A stretch of DNA of 64,000 nt, taken from contig JAJLRJ010000005.1 in the NCBI GenBank assembly GCA_024195265.1, positions 46,052,515 through 46,116,514 on the forward strand, in the 5' to 3' direction. The DNA comes from Dendrophyllia cribrosa (taxonomy: Eukaryota; Cnidaria; Anthozoa; Scleractinia; Dendrophylliidae). Within the stretch, counting starts at the first letter, position 1; each line of letters starts with the position of its first letter. The position numbers were made by a program, and so were the translations under genes. Below the pieces are notes generated by a model. It was not told the origin of the DNA and did not search any database. It saw nothing but the letters and a program-made list of their open reading frames with translations. This document shows, in pieces, positions 47,102 through 58,966 of this stretch.

Positions 47102-50100
47102 ATGGAAAAATTAGAATTAAAAAAATTGAGTAAGTCTCAACTAATCGAAATGCTATTAAAAATACAGAATACCAAACCAGCTCCTTAGGTTGCAATTGTG
47201 GATAACAAAAAACAACGTAGGAGACCAATTCCAACACCAAGAAAAAGTGTTAAACAGATGGTGAATGAATATGAAGACCATATTTCACCACCAACTAAGT
47301 TTAGAGGTGACTATAAACCAGTACCAGCACCTAGAACTAAAAAGTCAATTGCAGAAAAACCAGTTCCTGCTATAAGAACTAAAATAGAGCAAACAGACAA
47401 AGCTCTAAAAGGTTATACTAAATCCTATGAAATTAATATAAAAAATAACAAAGACCCACTGGTGCAACTGCAAAACACAAGAAAGGCTATTGAACATCAT
47501 ATTACAAATACACTAAAATCCATGAAAGGACTAAAATTTGTTGAAACACTCAAGGTAATATTTGCAAAAATATCAAATGGAGAAACAGTGTATAAAACTG
47601 CCTATTTCAACAGTCAAGTTCAAACAATCATAAACAACCTAGATATAGATGAATCACTTCAAGTATCAAAGCAAAACATATTAAACAAGATTGCAGTTTG
47701 GATTTCAGAGGGATCTGGTTGGACTGTTCAATCAGTGGAAAATCATTATATTAATGTTGTAAAATATCAACCAATGAGAGGCTCTTCATATATTCAACTA
47801 CCCCAAGAACTCAGAAACAGTGCAAAAGGATTGATCAACCTAAAAAATAATGATAATGAATGCTTCAGGTGGTGTCACATTAGACATCTGAATCATCAAG
47901 ATAAAGATTCCCAACGAATTAAGAAACTAGATAAGGAATACATCAACAAATTAGATTATTCAGGAATTGAATTCCCAGTCACCACCAAACAGTACAATAA
48001 GATTGAAAAACAAAATAAGATCAATATAAATGTGTTCGGTTATGAAGACAAACAACCATACCCAATTTATGTCTCAAAAGAAAAATATGAAGACCACATG
48101 AATCTTCTTCTGATAACAGAAAATGAAAACAAGCACTATGTCTTAATTAAAGATTTTAACAAATTAATGTACAATCAAACCAAACACAAAGAAAGAAAAC
48201 ATTTCTGCATGTATTGTCTTCAATGCTTCAGCTCTGAAACAGTGTTAACCAATCATAAAGAAAACTGTATGCAAGTGAATGGCACACAAGCTATAAAAAT
48301 GCCTGACAAGGATAATAATACACTAAAATTCAACAATTTCCATAAACAACTACCGGTACCATTTGTTATTTATGCAGATTTTGAAGCAATTACTGAAAAA
48401 ATACATGGTTGTCAGCCTGAGAATGATCAGTCATACACAGAGGCTTATCAGAAGCATACAGACTGTAGTTATGGTTATAAGGTTGTTTGTTGTTACAATG
48501 ATAAATACACCAAACCAGAGCAAATATATAGGGGTGAAAAAGCTGTACATAAATTTATGGAAGCTATGCTATGGGAAGTCAAATATTGTAAGAAAGTGAT
48601 GAAAAAAGAATTCAATAAACCATTAAGAATGACAAAAGATGATGAAGAAGAATTTCAAAAAGCTGAAGAATGCCATATATGTGATCAAAAGTATGCAGAG
48701 AAAGATATTAAAGTTAGAGATCATTGCCATATAACTGGTAAATACAGAGGATCTGCTCACCAAGAATGTAATCTGAAACTCAGAGTGAATCCAGCAGAGA
48801 TAAAAATTCCTGTTATATTCCATAATCTCAGAGGTTATGATAGTCATTTCATCATGCAAGAGATTGGTGAAATAGTCAAGAAGCACACATACAAAAATAA
48901 GAAAGGAGAAGACAAACAGATGAACATAAATGCTATACCAAACAATATGGAAAAGTATATGGCTTTCATGCTTGGTAATCATCTTACCTTCATTGATAGT
49001 TTCCAGTTTATGAGCTCTAGTTTAAATAAACTAGTAAGCAATCTACCAAAAGAATCATTAAAATATACCTCTCAACAATTCAAAGGTGAAAAGCTTAATT
49101 TAATGTCACAAAAAGGAGTCTATCCATATGACTTCATGGACAGTTTTGATAAATTCAATAAACAACTACCACCAAAAGCAGAATTTTACAGCATATTAAA
49201 TGATGTATGCATATCAAATGAAGACTATAAGCATGCTCAAACTGTTTGGAAAACCTTCATGCTTAAAAATATGGGTGAATACCATGATTTATATCTTAAA
49301 TCTGACATCCTTCTGTTAGCTGATGTGTTTGAAAACTTCAGAAAGACCTGTCTACAATACTATAAATTAGACCCATGTCATTATTTCACATCTCCAGGAT
49401 TATCTTGGGATGCTATGCTAAAAATGACTAATATTAAACTAGAACTAATGACTGATATTGACATGTTTCAATTCATTGAAAAAGGGATGAGAGGTGGTAT
49501 TTCTTATATAGCCAATAGATATGGGAAAGCCAACAACAAATACATGAAATCATACAATGAGAAGGCGCCCTCAAAGTATATCATGTATCTTGATGCTAAT
49601 AATCTCTATGGTTGGGCTATGTCACAATACCTACCAACTGGTGGTTTCAAATGGATGACAGAAAATCAGATTAAGAAGTTAGACTTAACTAAATATAAAG
49701 AAGATAGCAATAAAGGTTCAATACTAGAAGTTGATATGGAATATCCTGAAGAATTGCACAGCCTTCATAATGACTACCCATTAGGACCAGAGAAAGTTAA
49801 AGTGACTAGCAATATGTTATCTGGGTATTGCCAAAAGATAGCTACCAAATATAATATATCAACAGGTCTTGTACAAAAACTGATTCCAACTTTAAGAAAC
49901 AAAGAAAAGTATGTTCTTCATTACAGAAACCTACAATTATACACTGATCTTGGTTTGAAAATAACAAAAGTTTATAGAGTACTAGAATTTAATCAGTCTG
50001 CATGGTTGAAGCAATATATTGATTTCAACACTCAGAAAAGAACTAATGCCAAAAATGCCTTTGAGAAAGATTTCTTCAAACTTATGAATAATTCAGTATT

Positions 50101-50851
50101 TGGAAAAACAATGGAAAATATCAGAAAGAGAATAGATGTTAGATTAGTACCTGATGAGAAGAAACTATTAAAAATGACGGCTAAACCTACATATGTAAGT
50201 AGCAAAATCTTCAATGAAAACCTTGTAGCCATTCATAAGATCAAAGAAACACTAACCCTTAACAGGCCGGCATATGTGGGTATGTGTATCCTAGATCTTA
50301 GTAAGACATTAATGTATGATTTTCATTATAACTACATCAAAAAGAAGTATAATAAGGCTAGACTTCTGTTTACTGATACAGATAGTTTAACTTATGAAAT
50401 TGAAGCTGAAGATGTCTACTCAGACTTCTGGAATGATAAACATTTGTTTGATAATAGTGACTACCCAGAAAGCTCACCATATTTCAATAAAACTAATAAA
50501 AAAGTAATTGGTAAATTCAAAGATGAAGCTGCAGGAATTCCTATTTGTGAATTTGTTGGTCTACGATCAAAAATGTATAGCTATATGAAAGACAACCAAT
50601 CAGGAGGTAAGACTGCTAAAGGAATTAAAAAGAATATTATCAAAAATAATATCAAACATGAAAATTATAAACAAACACTATTTGAAAATAAACAGATGCA
50701 TCATAAGATGAAAACAATCAGAAGTCAAAAACATCAATTAGGAAGTTATGAAATTAATAAAGTATCACTCAGTTGTTTTGATGACAAAAGATATCTGCAA
50801 GAAGATGGAATCAGCAGTTATGCATATGGCCATTATGCAATTATTAATTAA
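47102..50851 (+). CDS. Protein-primed family B DNA polymerase (element B)
   Basis: A replicative polymerase of about 1217 residues after the leader. In order: RRPIPTPRKSVKQM linker, N-terminal domain with GSSYIQLPQELRN, CxxC...H finger (FCMYCLQCFSSETVLTNHKE), Exo I YADFEAI, HNH/EndoVII-like insert (CHICDQKY...DHCHITGKYRG), Exo II HNLRGYDSHF, Exo III YLKSDILLLADVF, motif A DANNLYGWAM, motif B NNSVFGK, motif C FTDTDSL. A TAG at 47186-47188 separates the first 28 codons (SAP-like helix) from the main ORF. That ORF has GTG at 47198 and its first ATG near 47261, so the catalytic body may still be made from an internal start. The last 47 codons lie in the terminal repeat. Confidence 0.94.
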
Positions 50852-51131
50852 ATCCAATGAGACTATGTCAAGGTATTCCAAAAATATATTCCAAAAGTTA
50901 GAAGCCATTATCTATATTCCAAAAATACGAGCGCAATTTTATAGACACCAATATATGGAAACCAATATATATTCCAAAAATACGAGCGCAATTTCATAGA
51001 CATCAAAATACAAGCGCACACTGGATATAAACCATTATATGGATGCCATTATATGGCAGTAGTATCGGAGTTGGGTTTGGTAACAGCGCATTTTTACAAA
51101 ATGCGCCGGTACCCCCAACTCCTATACTACT
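50709..51131. repeat. Right terminal inverted repeat of B with terminal hairpin
   Basis: The hairpin is 51058-51131, identical in outer-to-inner orientation to the left end. The repeat also includes the coding end of PolB (50709-50851) and one copy of the 55-bp unit, against two on the left. Confidence 0.9.
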
Positions 51132-51137
51132 AATCCT
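51132..51137. repeat. Right target-site duplication of element B (AATCCT)
   Basis: Second copy of the 6-bp duplication; see 11095-11100. Confidence 0.92.
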
Positions 51138-51529
51138 TTGATGAATGTTGCTGGGAACAGCAATTTAGGATTTATACCAAGCAATTCAGACAGATCGCGG
51201 TCTAGTTTCACCTCTTCCGAATATTCTTTGAAAATGATCATCGACCCCACTGGCGTGTCTGTCTCTGTTTCTAATTTAAACTCTTCATTTGGGAATACGT
51301 TTTTTAATTCTTTTGCCAAATACTCAAGAGTGTAGTGCCCTGGAAGAAGACTCCTGACATTTGCTTCTTTACTATTCCCATTAGTAAACAATGTTATCTC
51401 TCCTCTTTGTTTCAAATTATGCCATGAATTGTAAAGCAAGCAAGGGAGAAGCCGGATGTAACTCGGTTTCGCATGATCAAAGTAGATTGTGTGAGGGTTC
51501 GAAGGCGCGACGACTGTTAGAACAACCAT
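51138..51529 (-). pseudogene. Penton-like minor capsid protein of A, N-terminal part
   Basis: The ORF starts at 51529 (MVVLTVVAPSNPHTIYFDHA) and runs into the right end of B. It has the beta-rich pattern of penton-like proteins, with DRDLSELLGI equivalent to the DLIGFDKT region of C. The remainder is at 10822-11094 beyond B. Divergent from the next gene at 51568. Confidence 0.75.
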
Positions 51530-51567
51530 TGTATAAATAGAATTTTTAAAAATATATTTATATAAAC

Positions 51568-52209
51568 ATGTTTGGCGGACGTCCAGGTGGATTTAATCCC
51601 AATTCAAACATTGGTCTAGACATTGGAGGTCACAAGTACGACCCCCCACCCCCGTTTTTTACTCCTCCAAATGCCTACCAGCCTGCATATATAAAGAAAC
51701 AACAGTGCGCAGTAGATCCTGAACTGGCTTGGCTAAGATCGCCAGAAGCAGCAAAGCTCTCTGCAGTGGCCAAAGCCAAGGCGATCTTAGACTTCAAAAG
51801 GCGTTTCCAGCACGCTGATATGTCTAAGTTCAAAGTAGAAGTTTCTTTCGATGATAAGCATAAAGCAACAGCGGTAGTGTATTTCCCAGAGAGCACAGAT
51901 TCCGGGGCGGATGTTACAGAGATTGATCGCAAGTATTGGACTCAGGCTATGAAAGAGGCTTTAGGATTGCAACAAGATGGTGGTTTTCCAATTCCTTTAT
52001 CAATCAACAAAAGTCCTACAAGGCCAATCCCAGCGGTTGCATTCTCTGAAAATGTGGCAAGCATTGGCGATGTCTTGAACAAAGAGCAAAAGATCTATGT
52101 GACGCCAACAGAATCCTTTACAACAAAATACAGGCAGATTTGCACAAATGCGCAAATTAAGCACACAACTGGAAAAGAGGCAAAAGGTGGCTTTCTCAGC
52201 CTAATATGA
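51568..52209 (+). CDS. Conserved Polinton protein, 213 aa, function unknown (element A)
   Basis: The ATG at 51568 follows a TATATTTATATAAAC run. The protein opens with a glycine/proline-rich segment (MFGGRPGGFNPNSN, PPPPFFTPPNAYQP) and then has a mixed alpha/beta body (KFKVEVSFDDKHKATAVVYF). It ends KGGFLSLI. The frame is open, unusual for A. Its end overlaps the next start by 4 nt, suggesting a joint unit. Probably a virion component by position. Confidence 0.65.
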   Translation: MFGGRPGGFNPNSNIGLDIGGHKYDPPPPFFTPPNAYQPAYIKKQQCAVDPELAWLRSPEAAKLSAVAKAKAILDFKRRFQHADMSKFKVEVSFDDKHKATAVVYFPESTDSGADVTEIDRKYWTQAMKEALGLQQDGGFPIPLSINKSPTRPIPAVAFSENVASIGDVLNKEQKIYVTPTESFTTKYRQICTNAQIKHTTGKEAKGGFLSLI

Positions 52210-53642
52210 GTTACTGGCCGCAGCAGCTGAACTTCGCCTTATGGTGTGCAACAGTAGGCTCTAGAGTCTCCCGTGAGATACTTTTTTCCTCTACCTATCT
52301 ACAATCTCGGACAGAACTCGTTGAGACAGTAGTGTTTCTGCGCACAAGACAAACGTCAGTCAAATGTCCTGTCAAAAATCACATTTGTCGAAGCCCTCCT
52401 CTCCCCCCTCCGTTCAATGTTGCTTTAGAAGGGTTGCTCAGAGACCAGGGACACTTTTTGAGTATGTACAACATTGTTTTGTGGGGGGTAGGGGGAGGCA
52501 GATATGATAATTCCTTTCAAATGCTAAGAAATGCTCACAATTTGTCTAAGTGTCTCAACAGTTCTGTCCGAGATTGTAGATCTTGCCCCACAGCTCCTGT
52601 CTTTTTATCTGTTTCATGTTTATTTCACAACAAGGTGCATATTGTTTGAGATGGGCGGAATCCAGGGTATCAGTGCTTTGCCAGACAATCCAACCTTTAG
52701 ACAAACAAATAACCACTACGACATTGCATCATACAACAGGATCTGTGCTGAGTTTGGCGTTGATCCAAGCAGTGATTTCCGCTTCAAACGCGGCGCGAAT
52801 CATGGACTCGGCAATGTATTTATCTATGTTTCCCACGGGGGGGGGGGGCCAGTATCCACCAGAATGAGCTACCCAGGAGACAAAGCCAAATTCGGTGATG
52901 AAGGTGGTAGTGCCAGTGATGGAACCCTTGTGTATTTCATTCGCAATGACAATGGCGCAGACAGACAGTTTGAGTATTTTGTGCCAAACTTTTCACAAGG
53001 GCTCACACAAGCAGGGCTCTCACGTATGAACCAGTCAATCGAGGCCTTTGTCTACTGTGTTCTAGGCGCACAGGTGAACGTCCGCAGCAGCATTCTAGGT
53101 AGCAGTGGCAGGCTAAGGAGGCGCAGAGTGAGTTCCTCGTCATCATGGAAGATGCTATCAGAACGCCGGATATTTCAAAGAGTGTTCGGCGCTATCAGCT
53201 AGCCATCGACGAGGCAAAGGTGCGCTTGGACTTTGCAGTAGCTCCCGGGACCTGGCTCATGCCATCACGCATGGTTATAAACACTGAAAGCACTGTGGGC
53301 TACAACAATCAGCTAAAGCAGGCAACACAAGGGATGAAGCTGGGTGTGAACAATGATATTAATCTGGGCACAAAAAAAGCCTCACTGCACCCCATGGACG
53401 GTGGACCAACAAAAATCAATCCACCAAACAGCCACCCATCGAACACTATTCACAAACAGGCAACACAGGCACAGGGTCTGAGTGAAAAGCCCGCAAAACC
53501 AGCTCCCACACCCTCGACTCCTGCACCCCCCAAAGAGAGTGACAACAAGGCGTTACATGTCACAGATACTCATCACGTAAACAAGGCAATCGTTGTTGTG
53601 GGTGTACTTGCTTTGGCAGGCTTTGTTGTCTGGATGCGTTAA
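52206..53642 (+). pseudogene. Conserved capsid-associated-type protein of A, with MITE insertion and frameshift
   Basis: It starts MSYWPQQLNFALWCATVGSR. After REIL a 275-bp MITE (52302-52576) interrupts it. The frame resumes with LAPQLLSFYLFHVYFTTR and continues through GVDPSSDFRFKRGANHGLG and FEYFVPNFSQGLTQAGLSRM. A frameshift near 53110 moves the rest into another frame (MEDAIRTPDISKSVRRYQLA, then MVINTESTVGYNNQL, a proline-rich stretch and a C-terminal membrane segment AIVVVGVLALAGFVVWM). A G-run at 52838-52847 may be a further weak point. A large virion protein with C-terminal anchor is plausible; function unknown. Confidence 0.72.
52302..52576. mobile_element. 275-bp MITE (Tc1/mariner-like, TA target) in capsid-type gene of A
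   Basis: Inverted ends CAATCTCGGACAGAAC (52302) and the complement (to 52576), then GAGACA/TGTCTC, are flanked by TA on both sides (52300-52301, 52577-52578). No coding capacity. The gene around it reads on either side. Confidence 0.75.
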
Positions 53643-53646
53643 TTCA

Positions 53647-55028
53647 TTAACTCTTGCGTTTGATGGTCTTTTCAATCAAGAAGTCCACCACGGCAAGGAT
53701 TAGCAGCCAAGCATGCTCGCCAAGAAAAGAGATAACCTGCCCGGCCGCTTTGAAAATAAAGCTCATGATCGAGCCGATGAGGTCGGGCAGGATGGAGGCT
53801 ACTTTTTTGCCAATTTCTTTAAGCCCATTTACCACAGCCTTAGTACCCGCTTTCAAGGCATTCATTGCAGAAAGCGTAAAAGCTCCTATGATTAGACAAG
53901 CAGCCAGAACAACCGCTTGCAAGGTCCACCCATATTTCTTGAAAATATTTTTGGCCTTTTCCCAAAAAGACAGGGCTTGTTCCCTTTCTTGAACCTGTGT
54001 TCTTAACCTTGCCTGCTCTTCTTCTCGCTCTGCAACTCTGGTTTCTGCGGCTTCTCTGTCAGAGGGAGAAGTGTTCTCATCCTCTATCACGCGCCTGTCG
54101 TCCTCGTTTTGATGCTCAAGCTCGGCTTCTCGTTCTCTTAGATCTTCAAGGGGTTTAGTGGTGTTCTGTCTTGCTTCGACAGCATTTCTTTCTTTTACTT
54201 TGGAAGAAAGTTTGTGTTCTGAGTTTGTCTAGCTTTGCCTGCTCTGTCAGTTTGTTTTTGTACTTTTTGAAGGGCACCTAATTCTTTTTTCTGGTTTTCA
54301 AGATCGCGTTGAAGATTCTTTTTCAGCAGTTTTAGTCTATCTAGCTCAGCTTGACTCTCAACGCTTGAACTGTGTTCCTGTTACAGAGCGTCAATCCTCG
54401 CTTGAGTTTGTTCGATTCTGTCCCTGAGGTTTTGCACCTAATTTGCTGCTTGTTGTTGTTCTACAGCAAGCCTTTCCGTCTCTTTCATTTGTTTTTCTGC
54501 TTTTTTCAGCCTGTCTTTCTTCCCTTATGGCTGTATTGTCTTCAGAGACAATCTCTTCAGCGCTTGGTCCAAGAAGCCCTTTGAACTTGTCTGTGAACGA
54601 TTTAAGAAGGCCTGAACCATCTTTCTTAAAAATGTCAGACTCTCCACCCTTTGGTCCAAAGGAAACTATTTTGCTTTCATTTCCTCTTCTTTTACCGAAA
54701 CCAATTGGGCCTAATCTGTCAATAGCCGCTTTTGGATATAGCCTTTTGATGAAGTCCTTAGCTTTATCAACCATTTTTTTCTGTCGTCAGCATGTGTGAA
54801 GTCCCCAAGCAGAAGGATGTCATAAGGATCAAACCCACTTTGTTCGTGAGGCATTGAATGCATTTCATGCTGTTCACCACCATGATATGGGGTGGATGAG
54901 CCGCCTGGTTGAAAGGGGGTTGTTGTGTCAACTTCTTCTTCGTCATCTTCATCATCATCATGGTCAATCCCACAGTCTTTCCAAGGAGTCTCATTCTCAG
55001 TTGTTGGATCATATCCGCCTTCAGCCAT
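53647..55028 (-). pseudogene. Acidic/coiled-coil membrane protein of A, broken
   Basis: Read on the minus strand: an acidic N-terminus (MAEGGYDPTTENETPW, DDDEDDEEE) at 55028-54711. A middle part in another frame (54774-54391) has GLLGPSAEEIVSEDNTAIRE. A coiled-coil stretch with several stops (54390-54091) follows, then a closed C-terminal ORF (54090-53647). That ORF has ETRVAEREEEQARLRTQVQE, two hydrophobic segments (LQAVVLAACLIIGAFTLSAM and AWLLILAVVDFLIEK) and the ending KTIKRKS. At least three frame breaks. Faces the gene at 52206-53642 tail to tail. Role unknown. Confidence 0.65.
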
Positions 55029-55079
55029 GATGTATCAAAGTATATATTTATTTTTATAAAACATATATATATTCTGGCT

Positions 55080-56323
55080 ATGGCTGTACAGCCAAATCTC
55101 CTGCCCACACACAACGAGAAGACTTTTGGTGGTAGAAAGCAGAGCGCACTGTAAAACGCATCACATTTGACCGCTCTGTGGCCAAGCCCGGCCAGACCCT
55201 GTATGTTTTGGTGCCCAAGCTGAATGAACCTGAGGTTATTGTGTCGGGCTCGCTTGCCTTGCTTTTTAATATCGAGCTTGCCGGCGGTCAGGCAAACAAC
55301 TATCTCATCCAGAATGTTTCTCGGGCGCTGGTTGACAGACTTGTTGTGAAATTTGCCGCCACCACTGTCCAGGACACTGTTGGGTATGACATTTACAAAA
55401 TCTTTGAGGACCTGTTTCTCTCAGTGGATGAGTGCGACAACATGCTGCCGGAGGGCATCCAGAGTGTGGATTTGTGCAACATCTGCTCTAGTGACAGTGA
55501 TAAGAAGACCTCTGGTGTGGATGCAGAAAATAAACTGGAGAGCATTTACAAAAACAAATACCACATCAATCTGGACCACCAGATTTTGACTGACCACGGT
55601 GTTTTTTACCCACAGGCCCTCTACAACAATCTTATCTTCGAACTAATGCCTGCACCGGCATCTCAGGTTGTAAGGGGTTTGGATACAAGTAAGCTTGTGT
55701 ATAAATTGACAAATATACAGCTTGAGTACGAGACAATCCACAGCAAACAACTGGCTGACGAGGCAACGAGCATTTACTCTAGCGGAAAGGAGTTCGCCTA
55801 TGACCATGTGATGCGAGAAGAGGTGGTTCCATTTTCGAAAGGCTCAGACGCTAGGCTGAATCTTCGGGTGAACCCACAGCGCAGATCGCTCAAGGGCATT
55901 CTTCTGCTATTTATCGAACCCTACACGGCAGGAGCCAGGGACTCTGAAAGATACTTCAACCCCGTGAAAGTGAATGTAACCATAAACGGCTCTCCAAACA
56001 GGGTTTACAACAACGCCATCGATGGTAGTGACATGTGGAATGAAATCAGCCGACTCTTCGAAAAAAATAGAAGGAGCAGACCCAACATGAATCTGACCAA
56101 ATATTTCAGGGGCAACAAGTTCGGCCTCCTTGTCAATCTTAGATCAATGGCTGATACAACCCTGCACGGTAATGGCCAACGACTCGTCAACACAAAAGAC
56201 GGCGTGCACCTTGAGATTGAAAGAACACGCTCCGGCTCGGGAAACGTGCACTGCCACATCTACACCATCAGTGACTCACAGATGAACATCATGGACAGGC
56301 AGCTGCAGGCGGTTCAGTATTAA
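55080..56323 (+). pseudogene. Major capsid protein of A, frameshift near the start
   Basis: The first codons (MAVQPNLLPTHNEKTFGG) read from 55080 and end in a stop at 55152. The body is open in the adjacent frame from about 55160 to 56323. It has GQTLYVLVPKLNEPEVIVSG, FEDLFLSVDECDNMLPEG, NLDHQILTDHGVFYPQAL and a C-terminal EIERTRSGSGNVHCHIYTIS. Beta-rich, about 400 residues, directly before the ATPase, as expected for a Polinton double jelly-roll capsid protein. It has no evident similarity to the capsid proteins of B and C, so A belongs to another lineage. Confidence 0.75.
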
Positions 56324-56358
56324 GCAAAAAAATATATAAAAGTGTAATTATACATTGT

Positions 56359-56955
56359 ATGGAAGCAAGAAAGCTGCCTTTCAACGCCCTAATTGTTGGG
56401 CCAACTAACTCTGGCAAAACACGGTATCTTCTGAATCAGCTCCGGGACCCCTTCAGGGGCAAGTTTGACTATATCGTGCTAATTTGCCCAACCTTTGTCC
56501 ACAACGAGACCTACGATGGTTTTGTGGATAAAGAGACACGCATCTTCGTGATAGACTGCCAGCAGCACGAGATTGAATGGTGGTTAACTCTAGCAAGTTT
56601 CTTTTTTTAAGAAGACGAACACATCATTCTCGATGACTGCGCCGCTTCGAAAGACGTGAAAGGCCGCATGAGGCAGCTGGTTAATCTCGGCTTCAGCGTG
56701 CGTCACAGCGGCATAAGCGTGTGGGTGTTGACCCAACAGATAACCAGCATTGCGAAACCATTTAGGGAAAACGTGGCAGTGATCGTACTTTTTTACACTC
56801 CATCAAGCAAAACAACAAAGGCCATCTTCGAAGACTATGCCGGTAAGCTTACACACGAAGAGTACAAAGAGCTTATTGCACGGGTTAAGAGGCGTAAGTT
56901 TTCCCACCTAGTTTTCTCTCTGCAACATCCAAATGGGATCAAAGTGAAGATATAA
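56359..56955 (+). pseudogene. Packaging ATPase of A, interrupted by a stop
   Basis: Walker A GPTNSGKT at about residue 15, Walker B HIILDDCAA, and VWVLTQQITSI as the sensor-like segment. A TAA at 56608-56610 in a T-rich run cuts the frame shortly before Walker B; the second part is in frame with the ending GIKVKI at 56955. The family would package DNA. More similar to classical Polinton ATPases than to those of B and C by motif detail. Confidence 0.85.
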
Positions 56956-57033
56956 AACTAAAATATATAATCTGAGTTATGGATGTCCCAACCAGTCTCC
57001 ACAAGCTAACAGCTTTTGACCAAGACAGAAGCA

Positions 57034-57195
57034 ATGCAATTCAAAATTATCAAAGCCACTGGTGAGGATGATCTGCATCTCATGCTTCTTAAATGCTACC
57101 CTTTGAAACTCACTGAAATGCCAGACACCATGGCTTTGCTTTTGCAGGAGGTTGAAAGGCTTTTGCCTGACATCAAGAGAATAATCGAAAATTAA
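57034..57195 (+). CDS. Small 53-aa protein of A, possibly part of a decayed longer gene
   Basis: MQFKIIKATGEDDLHLMLLK to LPDIKRIIEN, helical and acidic/hydrophobic. An upstream frame from 56979 (MDVPTSLHKLTAFDQDRSNA) ends at a stop inside it and may be the original N-terminus, separated by a frameshift. Between ATPase and the gene at 57218. Function unknown. Confidence 0.45.
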   Translation: MQFKIIKATGEDDLHLMLLKCYPLKLTEMPDTMALLLQEVERLLPDIKRIIEN

Positions 57196-57217
57196 AAACA
57201 CTATATATATACACACG

Positions 57218-57812
57218 ATGGCACACACAAACCCTGGAGAGGAGGCCGCAATAAACGAAGTTATGCAGATGCTGGAGGCAGCCCGATAGCTCCGCGGGGC
57301 CTACAGTACCCTTTGTTCAAGCTGATGACATTCCAGCTCAACGCAAGAAGCTGGCAGTTCTGGTCTCGACTGGCAAATCAAAAGAAGCTATCGGCGTCCA
57401 GCTCTCACACAAGCAGGTGAAACGCCTTACAGACAAGGAGGTTGTAAAGCTATACAAAAGATATGAAGCCTACGTCGGCAACAAGACAACCGAGTCTCTG
57501 ATTGACAGCATTCTAATGCTTGTCAGCAAGAGCGTTGGCATGGTTGTTTCGAGTGATGATGTGAAAGAGCTGCAGAAAGAACTCAAAAATGACTACATGA
57601 TTAACCATGAATTGTCGTCCTTTGCTGGAAGCCTTGCACTACGATGCAGGCGATGGTTAGCGTTGGCCAATGCTGCTCTGATCACTACAAAACACATTAA
57701 GTTCGAAAAAGAGCCTGAAAATGCTGTGTGTGAAGAGCTCATTTCTCCCACACACCCAAGCAGAGACAGTGAAGGCTACCCACTACAGGGATTTGATGAA
57801 GTTGACAACTAG
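57218..57812 (+). pseudogene. Conserved helical Polinton protein of A, broken
   Basis: It starts MAHTNPGEEAAINEVMQMLE and meets a TAG at 57287-57289. The adjacent frame continues with DDIPAQRKKLAVLVSTGKSK and VVKLYKRYEAYVGNKTTESL to 57812. Mostly helical with a mid hydrophobic part (IDSILMLVSKSVGMVV). Position before the integrase. Family not named; no enzyme motif. Confidence 0.6.
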
Positions 57813-57875
57813 GAAAGAACCTGGCAAGAACCAGGTAGGAACGAGCATAGGTTTTTTAAAAACTTAAATATACTG

Positions 57876-57950
57876 ATGGAGACGATACCTGAAGAAACAA
57901 CCAACAGCTTTTCGCTTTCTTTAAAACCCAATTTTTACGATGAATGCTAA
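57876..57950 (+). CDS. 24-codon ORF overlapping the integrase start
   Basis: METIPEETTNSFSLSLKPNF and four further residues; the stop TAA (57948-57950) overlaps the integrase ATG at 57940 in another frame. It may be a leader peptide or a remnant. The preceding sequence has a TAAATATA box. Weak support. Confidence 0.3.
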   Translation: METIPEETTNSFSLSLKPNFYDEC

Positions 57951-58918
57951 ACTCTTAAAGATCTACTACAGCACAAAAGGCTATTGGAAAGGCATTGCTG
58001 CTGTGAAAAAGCTAGCTGCAGCAGCTAAAGTCTCAGAAGATGTAGCGAAAAAGTGACTCATCAAACAAGCCAAGCCCTTAGGCAGATTTACCTCCCAGCG
58101 CCACGCTACATCCCTCGACCAAAGTTTGATGTCTTCTCGCCCAATGCGGTGCATCAGGCGGACCTCCTTTTTTGCCCCACGACAAACTTCCTTGTGGGAG
58201 GAAGGTTTACAAATACGCTTTGACGGTTGTCGATGTAGCTAGCCGCTACAAAGAAGCAGAGCCCTTGACCTCGAAAGAGTCTGATGAGGTTGCGAAGGCA
58301 TTCCAGAGGATTTACAGACGAGGGCCTTTGAAATGGCCAGAATTATTGCAGGTCGACCCTGGGCAAGAGTTTATGGGTGCGGTAACTAAGGCTATGGGAG
58401 ATAGCAAAACTGCTATTCGTCGTGGACACGTTGACCTACACCGAAACCAAGCGATAGTTGAAAGATTCAACCGAACTCTGGCTGAACGCCAATATGCGGT
58501 TGAAATGTGCCTGCCTTCCGGCCAGAGATCGACTAAATGGGTTAAAAGGCTGCCCGACGTATCAGCTTTAAACAATGAAGTGACCAGATTAACTGGCAAG
58601 AAGCCTGCGGAAGCAATCAAAGAGAAAGCCGTTTCTGCCAAACCCTCTACCCCCTATTCGAGATTAGTGGAAATGAACGAAAAAAAGCTCCCTCCCCGAG
58701 TTAATGTGAGATATTTGTACCAGCCTGGTGAGCTGGAAGGGGGTGGTAGGCGGGCGACCGATCCAATCTGGTCTTTGAAGGTCTACAACATTGAAAGGGT
58801 TACCAAACCAAACGACCCGGTCCTGTATTATCTTTACAATGGACCCAAGCGGGGCTTCGTCCTTGAGGAGTTGATGGTTGTGCCGTCAGACACTCAGTTG
58901 CCACCGATATCTTTATGA
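57940..58918 (+). pseudogene. rve integrase of A, broken
   Basis: It starts MNAKLLKIYYSTKGYWKGIA, with a helical N-terminal domain. A TGA at 58054-58056 and a frameshift before 58172 disrupt the part around the first catalytic aspartate (HQAD in a shifted frame). The rest is open: second D in VDPGQEF, E in QAIVERFNRT, and a C-terminal SH3-like segment (VLYYLYNGPKRGFVLEEL). No chromodomain of the kind seen in B and C. Tail to tail with PolB. Confidence 0.85.
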
Positions 58919-58966
58919 CCATATGCCAGCGTGTGGACTCCATCATCTGCAATCCAGCACTTTGAG

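Larger units (their letters stand above)
11101..51131. mobile_element. Element B: Polinton/Maverick (adintovirus-like), inserted in A, host to C
   Basis: Both ends start AGTAGTATAGGAG, terminal inverted repeats of 480 and 423 bp match, and a 6-bp target duplication AATCCT flanks the element. Without C it is about 17.3 kb, the usual Polinton size. It carries the full set of virion and replication genes. Damage is limited: a nonsense codon in the PolB leader, a frameshift in the integrase chromodomain, a frameshift in the core gene, and the fibre gene split by C. Confidence 0.93.

Noticed and set aside
54909..55154. 81-codon plus-strand ORF
   Set aside because: Its first half is antisense to the acidic protein of A; only the last part, from 55080, is the start of the capsid gene.
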